Shown piece after piece: positions 40,801-45,705 of a stretch of 45,705 nucleotides of DNA. A program made the translations under genes and the position numbers. Under the pieces are notes generated by a model, which was given only the letters and a program-made list of their open reading frames with translations, had not been told where the DNA came from and ran no database searches. Source of the stretch: Flavobacteriales bacterium (GTDB lineage: Bacteria > Bacteroidota > Bacteroidia > Flavobacteriales > Schleiferiaceae); contig CANHXZ010000003.1 of NCBI GenBank assembly GCA_947464785.1, forward strand, positions 1 to 45,705. Reading direction: 5' to 3'. Position 1 is the stretch's first letter; every line of letters begins with the position of its first letter.

Positions 40801-42438
40801 GATGAGGGCAGAACCGGCTACGGCCTTGTTGCCACGGATCACAGTACCCGGCTCAATCGTTAATGTAGCGCCATTCTTCACGTAGATTGGACCGCTGATC
40901 ATGTACGTGTTGTTGGCCGTCCACCGTGTATTCGTGGTAATTTCCGTTGTGACGGTAACGGTAGGAGTTGGGTAAACGGTGTTCGCGGGATCCCAGTTGG
41001 TCCAAGTGTCGGTCCACATAGGCTCTGGAGCAGGAGCAAATGCACCACGGAAGGATGTGGTGGTAAACTGAGGGAATTCGGGATCGTTAAAATCCACATT
41101 GTTCAAAGCAATCGAGGTCGATGAAGGACGGTAATCAGGTGCCGTGTAGCTGTAAGGATTCACCAGGATGTTCGCCGAACTTACCAACGTATCGTTCATG
41201 TTATCCCCAATCCATTTCTTTGAATTAAAGGTTGCTGAAACAGTAACCATCTTGTTGGAAGGCTGGCATCCGGCAATGATGTTGTTGCGGAAACGCAGAA
41301 GATCTTCTCCAGCGCGCAGCTCGGAGGCGGTACCATCGACATGAATACCGCGCTTCCAATCCATGAAGATTGAGTTCAAGATTTTCATTTCGCTGTTGCG
41401 GCGAAGGCGAAGAGCGCGCTCAAACTTGCTGTTGATGGTGGCAGTAGGAACGCCGCGAAGTGGGCCAATGGCGGTGAAGTTTGAAAACATCGCCGCAGTT
41501 TTTGGCGTGTTGGTTGAGCCACTGCCGTCGTTGTCGCATTCAAAACCTTCTGATGTAGAACCGGAAGATTGGTCAGCAATGTTTGGGTCACGAACGATGA
41601 GTCCAAACTGAACTTTACCTCGGAAGCCAAAATCGCAGTCCATGTCGTCGTCCAAGCAGCGGTATGCAACCAAGTGCTTAGCGTTCACGGTGCCGCCAAA
41701 CCATTCAAACGCGTCGTCGTTCACGAATGAAGTTTGGAGGTAGTCAATCTCTGTTGCAGCTCCTACTGAGCCGAAGGTGAATCCATTGATTTCCTTATCG
41801 ATTTGGTAGGCGTAGCCCCCAAACTCAAGGCGAATGTACTTGAGGACACCGCTGTTGTCGTTGTCGTCGGGTGTTGCGCCACCGCCGTATTCGGAGTTGG
41901 TCGTAACGGGAAGACCTTCAATGTTGCCAATGCCGGCGGGCGTTCCAGCCGTAGCATTTGCAGGAAGGTTGTTGGTGGCCTTTCCAAGCACCACAATACC
42001 ACCCCAATCACCGATTTGACGGCTGCCTGGCGCGGCGCTTGAAGTGAAGACAATGGGCTGAGACTCTGTACCGGCAGCAATAATTTTTGCGCCCTTGGTA
42101 ATGATCAGTGCAGACCCTGCAACGGCAACATTACCGCGGATTACGGTTCCAGGCTGAATCGTCAGCGTTGCGTTGTTGGTGACGTAGATAGGGCCCGAAA
42201 GCAAGTATACGTTGGCAGAAGTCCACGTGGTATTCGCCGTGATGTTGGCTGCAACCGTTACCGTGGGTGTGCCGTATACCGTGGTTTGCGGATCCCAGTT
42301 GGTCCATCCGTTGGTCCACATCGGAGTTGGAGCTGGAGCAAAAGCACCACGGTAGTTTGTGGGCTCAAACTTCCAATTTACTTGGGCAAACGACGATGTC
42401 GCGAGAGCCGCAAAAAGGAAAGGTAAAAGTTTTTTCAT
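37873..42438 (-). CDS. large T9SS surface protein: duplicated beta-helix block, SprB/Ig-like repeats, sorting domain
   Basis: From ATG 42438 this is a 1521-residue exported protein. Signal peptide 1-19 (SFAQ). Residues about 27-455 and 459-885 are two copies of one 430-residue right-handed beta-helix block, each with YRGAFAPAP/FRGAFAPAP, SGPIYV, LTIEPGTVIRGN or LTIQPGTVIRGN, IGDWGGI, EYGGGATP and EFGGYAYQIDKEING. About 890-1430 hold Ig-like/SprB-type repeats (VCQGSSTTLSAP, SCGLSNGSI twice, VLCAGETIQLTA twice). The last 70 residues (IRVFPNPTNSVINV) are a T9SS type A sorting domain. It is probably a surface adhesin or nutrient-binding protein. The TonB-dependent receptor lies 103 nt upstream on the same strand, suggesting a functional pair. 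Confidence 0.88.
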   Translation of the reverse strand: MKKLLPFLFAALATSSFAQVNWKFEPTNYRGAFAPAPTPMWTNGWTNWDPQTTVYGTPTVTVAANITANTTWTSANVYLLSGPIYVTNNATLTIQPGTVIRGNVAVAGSALIITKGAKIIAAGTESQPIVFTSSAAPGSRQIGDWGGIVVLGKATNNLPANATAGTPAGIGNIEGLPVTTNSEYGGGATPDDNDNSGVLKYIRLEFGGYAYQIDKEINGFTFGSVGAATEIDYLQTSFVNDDAFEWFGGTVNAKHLVAYRCLDDDMDCDFGFRGKVQFGLIVRDPNIADQSSGSTSEGFECDNDGSGSTNTPKTAAMFSNFTAIGPLRGVPTATINSKFERALRLRRNSEMKILNSIFMDWKRGIHVDGTASELRAGEDLLRFRNNIIAGCQPSNKMVTVSATFNSKKWIGDNMNDTLVSSANILVNPYSYTAPDYRPSSTSIALNNVDFNDPEFPQFTTTSFRGAFAPAPEPMWTDTWTNWDPANTVYPTPTVTVTTEITTNTRWTANNTYMISGPIYVKNGATLTIEPGTVIRGNKAVAGSALIITKGSKIVANGTKNAPIVFTSSGGVGNRAIGDWGGIIVLGKAANNLPANATAGTPAGIGNIEGLPVSADSEYGGGATPNDNDNSGVLKYVRIEFGGYAYQIDKEINGLTMGSVGRSTVIDYVQTSYTNDDSFEWFGGTVNAKHLVAYRGLDDDMDCDFGFRGQIQFALIVRDPAIADQSSGSTSEGFECDNDGSGSASTPKTAATFSNVTAVGPLRGNVTATIDPKHERALRLRRNSEMKIHNSIFMDFRKGLFIDGATTEGQATSGNLQFKNNILAGYRPNQGFFKTSATFNIKAFFGANANDSLTSSANILTTPYNYTAPDYRPGASSIALTGASFAATPFVNNIACGLSAPSVTGSLTVCQGSSTTLSAPAGFTYLWSNGATSQSITVSAAGNYTVTITDALGCSNSTTSSVAVTTRPTVAITGTATICAGQNVTLTANGGATYTWNNAATTNAVTVSPTATTTYTVIGANASGCADTANFLVTVVALPSLTGTPSVTNASCGLSNGSISNVVVTGTGLSYNWTTASGASIGSTATLTNLPAGAYTLTATNANGCVATFGPYTVTNPSTPPTLTTNPTVANAGCGLSNGSISGATFSGTGLTYNWTNSSNTSVGTSANLSNVPAGVYNVSVTNAAGCSASFGPYSIANFSAPSAPSVTVVDSVLCAGETIQLTAASSAPNATFTWSGPNGFTSNGPIVSIANTTVSNSGVYSVTVTSNGCVSSSKNKTVTVYAIPAVTATVADSVLCAGETIQLTASTLAVGASYSWTGPNFTGAGATVTIANATTANAGLYTVTISVNGCTSAAVSKSIVVNNLPSVTVIALNDTTCVNYSPIALVAAPAGGTYSGNGVTGASFDPATAGVGSHTITYSYTDANGCANSATTTVIVEACVSIDESSMNSIRVFPNPTNSVINVVTSRTDLAAVILTNNVGEVVARISGTQLDATQFANGLYFVTAIFEDGSTIVARVTVMN
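39784..41064 (-). repeat. internal duplication copy 2 (beta-helix block)
   Basis: About 1.28 kb coding for residues 459-885, homologous to copy 1. The repeats are diverged at DNA level, so the duplication is not recent. Boundaries are approximate. Confidence 0.8.
41074..42360 (-). repeat. internal duplication copy 1 (beta-helix block)
   Basis: About 1.29 kb coding for residues 27-455 of the large T9SS protein. Collinear with copy 2 over its whole length, with recognisable DNA similarity in the EFGGYAYQIDKEING and DQSSGSTSEGFECDNDGSGS coding stretches. Boundaries are approximate. Confidence 0.8.
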
Positions 42439-42459
42439 GAGTGGTTTGAAAATTTGGTA

Positions 42460-42467
42460 CAAACCTA
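42460..42467 (-). promoter_or_regulatory. -7 promoter box for the large T9SS gene
   Basis: TAGGTTTG on the minus strand, a perfect match, 21 nt before ATG 42438, in the 103-nt gap after the receptor gene. It allows transcription independent of the receptor. Confidence 0.45.
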
Positions 42468-42541
42468 CTCGGTGAAGAATATCTGTGTCTTAACGTATTG
42501 TTATGGTTGGGTTATGCGAATGAGAAGCGAATGTTAAGAAC

Positions 42542-45361
42542 TTACATTCGGTAGGTAAGTCCCAGTGCAATGGTGGGGCCAAAATTGCTGCGCCACATTT
42601 GATCATCCCCTTCAGACCACTTTTGGTTGTTGTCGATGTCGTTGAAGAAAATCAAGTCTGGCGCAAGTAGGTCGCGAGCGGTCAACTTGATGCTTAGCTT
42701 TTCATTGACTTCTTGGTTCAAAGAGAGGTCGAGTACGGCGCGCCCTTTTTCCCAAATGCTGGGCTCTTGGCTTGATCCAACGATGAAAATTCGATCGCCT
42801 ACCTGATTGAATGCGGCGCTGATTGTGGTGCCGGACTCATCATTTTGGTACTGAATACCGGCATTGACCACATAAGGCGACTGTCCTTGCAGTGGCCGAA
42901 TGGAATCAACAGCCGTAGGCATATTAAGCGTTACCTGTGAGCGAATGAGGGCATAGTTTGCAAACACGGTCATCTTACTCAAGACCTTCTGGTCTGGCTT
43001 TCCAAACAAGGTGCTCAAGAGCAAGCGCCCTTCGAATTCAAGTCCAAAGTCTACCGCCTTCGGCACGTTGACGAAGGTGTACTCTGTTACTACATCCTCA
43101 CGAGTGGCCTGTTCAATAGGGTTGATGAAGTTCTTGTAAAAAGCAGTTACTGAAAACACTTGACCCTTTCCAGGATACCATTCGTAACGAGCGTCGAAAT
43201 TATCAATCGTAGAGCGCACCAACGTAGGATTTCCGGTAACGACGTAGCGCGTTTGGAAGTCATAAAACGCGAACGGAGCTAATTCGCGGAATTCGGGGCG
43301 GTTGAGGGTTCGCGAATAAGAAAGTCGCAGATTTTGCGCATCGTTGATGCTGTAAATAAAGTTAACCGAAGGAAGGATGTCAAGCAGCGTGCTTTCAACC
43401 TGTACCGTGTCGTTGTTGTCGGTTTTTGAATACATGTTTTGTTCAAAATTCTCTGCACGCAATCCCCAGTTCACACGGGTTTTTTCCAAGATTCGAGAAT
43501 CAAACTGAACGAATCCAAAAGATGTGGTGGCATTGGCTAAATAGGAATCGGAGGATTTCGTTCCCTCGCGCATGGAGAAGCCGCTCGTTGCGTTCATGTT
43601 TTGTGCTCCAAAGATCTCCTCAATTGGGGCATTCAATAAATTTTGGTCAAACGTCATGAAATTGGCCAAGACATACCCAAATTGACGAGCGGTGTAGGTT
43701 CGGTCCCGATACTGTCCGCCAATACCAACTTTCAAGTTGTTCCGAATACCAAGGTCCACCAAGTCAAGAGGTAATTCAAAAGTGGCTTGCCCACTCGTAA
43801 TCCCTTCAAGATTTAATCCGTAGAAACGACTGCCGGAATAATCTGGACCAACTGAGGTAGAGGTAATGCCGGCCCTCCACGAAGTGTCTGGCACATCGGT
43901 ATCTCCGTAGTAAAGGGTGTTTCGCAGGTTGGGTACACTGCGAGAAATGCCGCTGTACGAGGCCAACCATTGAAGTTTCCCTTTGAACGATTCAAAGTAG
44001 TGGGATCCGTTGAGTTGGCTACTGAGAATCTGGTTATTGGTAAACCAACGAGCACTTTGGCGAAGGACTTGATTGGGTGCGTCAATAGGTTGGCGTGTGC
44101 CATTGCGCATGAGTACCCGGTCTTGTGAGGTAATGGAGTACAAATTTTTCCATCCAATGGTTGTGTTGGGACCAGCGCTGTAGGAGATGTTTGCAAGAGC
44201 ACCCGCTAAAGTGTTCACAACGTAATTGTCGTCGAGCAAATCACTTTCCATGAGTGATTCCTCGTTTGAACCCACTGCGTTTTGCCAAGACTGCCGGCGC
44301 GTTGTGTTGTATTGGTTACTCTGGTTGTAGGTCAAAGAGTAGATTGCCCCCAGGCGTTTGGTGCCGATATCTTTGCTGCTTCCGCCGCTGTACTGAAAGG
44401 AGAGTGCAGGTAAAAAAGTCTTGTTTTGAAGCGCCCAATCGTTCTTGAATTTGCTTGCAACTTGTACGCGTTCTGAAGAGGAAAGTTGGAACATTTGATT
44501 GGAGGTAGGCATATTCGTTGGCAATGCGCGAGCACCGTTGTCAACGCCCAACCAGTCTGTTGAGCTGCCTTGGTAATCCAAACGATCTTTAAAAGTGGTG
44601 ATGGTGTTGTAGCTCGTTGAAAAACTGAACTCATGAAAGGCTTTGCCCGGAAAGCTTTTGGTGTTCACTTGAATGACACCCCCCGCGAATTCCCCGGGAA
44701 GTTCTGCCGAAGCCGTTTTTACAATCACCAGGTTGTCCAAAAGAGCGGCGGGGAATACGTCAAAAGCAAATGCCTTACGGTCGGACTCGGTTGAAGGAAG
44801 GGGCGCGCCATTGAGGTATGCGGCGTTGTATCGATCGTTCAAGCCACGGACAATCGCGAATTTGTTGTCTTGAATGGAGGCGCCAGAAACGCGTTTCAGC
44901 ACGTCTCCGGTGTTGCGATCCGGTGTCCGACGGATGGACTCGGACGAAATTCCATCCGATACCGATGAAAGAGATTTTTGCTGAATCAGAAGCGCATTAA
45001 CGTTCTCTCGTGTTGCTGAAGCGGTGATGGTAACTGTTTCCAAGGCCTCCCCCTTTGAAAATTCCATGGTCACATTGAGCGTAGTTTCACCACCGGCTTT
45101 GATGACGACGCCTGAGATGGACTTGTTGGAAAACCCAAATGACTTCACCAAAATGGTGTAGGTTCCCGCAGCCGCACTTAAGGAATATTCGCCGTCAAAA
45201 TTGGTGAGGGTGGTCAGATTGGTGCCCTCTACCAGGATGCGTGCACCGGGCATCGTTTCTCCGGTAGAACCGTCCACCACAACCCCAACTACCTTGCCGG
45301 ACTGGGCAAAGGCTGCGAAATTCAAAACTAAAACCGAAACAATGAGGAGGATGCGGTACAT
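42542..45361 (-). CDS. TonB-dependent outer-membrane receptor
   Basis: This 939-residue receptor, from ATG 45361, has a signal peptide (1-20, AFAQ), an N-terminal carboxypeptidase-regulatory-like domain (about 22-110: GKVVGVVVDGSTGETMPGARILVEGTNLTTLTNFDGEYSL), a plug domain (about 130-245: VLKRVSGASIQDNKFAIVRGLNDRYNAAYLNGAPLPS and GGVIQVNTKSFPG) and a 22-strand-type barrel to the C-terminus (GLTYRM). It takes up a large or scarce substrate using TonB energy. It is not a SusC-like protein with a SusD partner: no SusD gene lies nearby. The large T9SS surface protein follows directly. ATG 45361 is preferred over the longer frame because the signal peptide starts there. Confidence 0.92.
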   Translation of the reverse strand: MYRILLIVSVLVLNFAAFAQSGKVVGVVVDGSTGETMPGARILVEGTNLTTLTNFDGEYSLSAAAGTYTILVKSFGFSNKSISGVVIKAGGETTLNVTMEFSKGEALETVTITASATRENVNALLIQQKSLSSVSDGISSESIRRTPDRNTGDVLKRVSGASIQDNKFAIVRGLNDRYNAAYLNGAPLPSTESDRKAFAFDVFPAALLDNLVIVKTASAELPGEFAGGVIQVNTKSFPGKAFHEFSFSTSYNTITTFKDRLDYQGSSTDWLGVDNGARALPTNMPTSNQMFQLSSSERVQVASKFKNDWALQNKTFLPALSFQYSGGSSKDIGTKRLGAIYSLTYNQSNQYNTTRRQSWQNAVGSNEESLMESDLLDDNYVVNTLAGALANISYSAGPNTTIGWKNLYSITSQDRVLMRNGTRQPIDAPNQVLRQSARWFTNNQILSSQLNGSHYFESFKGKLQWLASYSGISRSVPNLRNTLYYGDTDVPDTSWRAGITSTSVGPDYSGSRFYGLNLEGITSGQATFELPLDLVDLGIRNNLKVGIGGQYRDRTYTARQFGYVLANFMTFDQNLLNAPIEEIFGAQNMNATSGFSMREGTKSSDSYLANATTSFGFVQFDSRILEKTRVNWGLRAENFEQNMYSKTDNNDTVQVESTLLDILPSVNFIYSINDAQNLRLSYSRTLNRPEFRELAPFAFYDFQTRYVVTGNPTLVRSTIDNFDARYEWYPGKGQVFSVTAFYKNFINPIEQATREDVVTEYTFVNVPKAVDFGLEFEGRLLLSTLFGKPDQKVLSKMTVFANYALIRSQVTLNMPTAVDSIRPLQGQSPYVVNAGIQYQNDESGTTISAAFNQVGDRIFIVGSSQEPSIWEKGRAVLDLSLNQEVNEKLSIKLTARDLLAPDLIFFNDIDNNQKWSEGDDQMWRSNFGPTIALGLTYRM

Positions 45362-45705
45362 GGCATTACTTAATTTGTTCAACGTGCAAATTACGCCCCG
45401 CCACATATCCTCAAGATTACGGGAATGTTAGCTAGATGTTACCAAGGTTATTTCACTTGAGCTCAACCAACCATTGCCCAGGGGGCAATTCTTTTGATTT
45501 CGAACAACTTGAATTTGAATAAACAAAAAAGCCCCACTGTTCTGTGAGGCTTTTTTTTGGTGGCTCCCCTTTTCGACGAAAGTTGCAGCTTTTTGCAGAT
45601 GATTGAGTACGTGATTATCAGAAGATTGAAGGGTTGAATAACGTGTCTGATTGCAGGAAGTTGTCAATATTACTAAGGCTTTCTACTTTTGTGAAAATGA
45701 AAAAG
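45362..45705. other. intergenic region at the right edge
   Basis: About 340 bases with no supported gene. It holds a possible receptor promoter: minus-strand TTG at plus 45443-45445, a 23-nt gap and TAATCTTG at plus 45412-45419, about 50 nt before ATG 45361. The terminator at 45525-45558 is also here. A short minus-strand open frame (45428-45667) overlaps the terminator and looks spurious. Confidence 0.5.
45525..45558. terminator. bidirectional intrinsic terminator
   Basis: AAAAAGCCcCAC / GTGaGGCTTTTT stem with a TGTTCT loop, with T-runs on both strands. It probably ends a gene to the right on the minus strand or isolates the receptor operon. Confidence 0.75.

Noticed and set aside
39784-42360. 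Repeated DNA in the large T9SS gene as a CRISPR-like or mobile repeat
   Set aside because: The repeat unit is a 430-codon in-frame protein domain with diverged copies, so it is an internal gene duplication.
45428-45667. 79-codon minus-strand open frame at the right edge
   Set aside because: It contains the bidirectional terminator hairpin and has no recognisable protein features.

Overview
The window is a chromosomal segment of a Bacteroidota bacterium, most likely from the Flavobacteriia or a neighbouring class. The evidence is: several secreted proteins ending in type IX secretion (T9SS) sorting domains; a TonB-dependent receptor with a carboxypeptidase-like N-terminal domain; a 1116-residue IleRS; the ileS-dksA-lspA gene order; almost no Shine-Dalgarno sequences; and repeated matches to the Bacteroidota -7 promoter box (TAnnTTTG). 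By eye most of the DNA is GC-rich. The stretch around 19.8-21.6 kb, the 36.1 kb operator region and the TonB receptor region are visibly richer in A+T.

Layout. 1-9.1 kb (minus strand) is housekeeping: ridA-ileS-dksA-like-lspA-M28 peptidase-gpsA, mostly with 0-4 nt junctions, then tatA-gatA. 9.5-11.4 kb (plus) is a polysaccharide flippase overlapping dut. 11.5-17.3 kb holds four paralogues of the TIGR02206 (YwaF-like) integral membrane family: three in an overlapping operon and a fourth 3 kb away, with a tandem universal stress protein, a CDF cation exporter, an AlkD-like glycosylase and tRNA-Pro(CGG) between them. 17.4-19.7 kb holds a T9SS beta-helix cargo, a DUF1801 protein and an FMN reductase. 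19.75-21.6 kb is an AT-rich island with a triple 10-bp repeat, an 11-bp inverted repeat, an unknown small protein and a membrane-bound AraC-type regulator. 21.6-30.5 kb carries a TIGR03032 protein, an FG-GAP T9SS protein, an MscS channel, an SGNH-hydrolase T9SS protein, a small membrane protein, an SRPBCC protein, a reductase fragment, an XRE regulator and an exported catalase-peroxidase. 30.6-34.4 kb carries small membrane proteins, a HigA N-terminal-only mini-protein, RluF with a disordered tail, a pentapeptide-repeat protein and an exported protein with a C-terminal Hint (Hedgehog/intein) domain. 34.4-36.2 kb is a complete hipBA module with three GATG-N8-CATC operators. 36.3-45.4 kb is a cell-surface region: a duplicated beta-sandwich T9SS protein, a 1521-residue T9SS adhesin-like protein with an internally duplicated 430-residue block, and its upstream TonB-dependent receptor.

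The most notable observations are: (i) a recurrent promoter arrangement in which a TACCTTkG-type -7 box lies 3-6 nt before the start codon of at least eleven genes, predicting leaderless mRNAs; (ii) the Hedgehog-like Hint protein; (iii) hipB operators with the same half-site-N8-half-site geometry as those of E. coli HipB but a different half-site; (iv) the TIGR02206 paralogue cluster; and (v) the AT-rich regulatory island. All calls rest on reading the sequence. No database search or folding computation was run.
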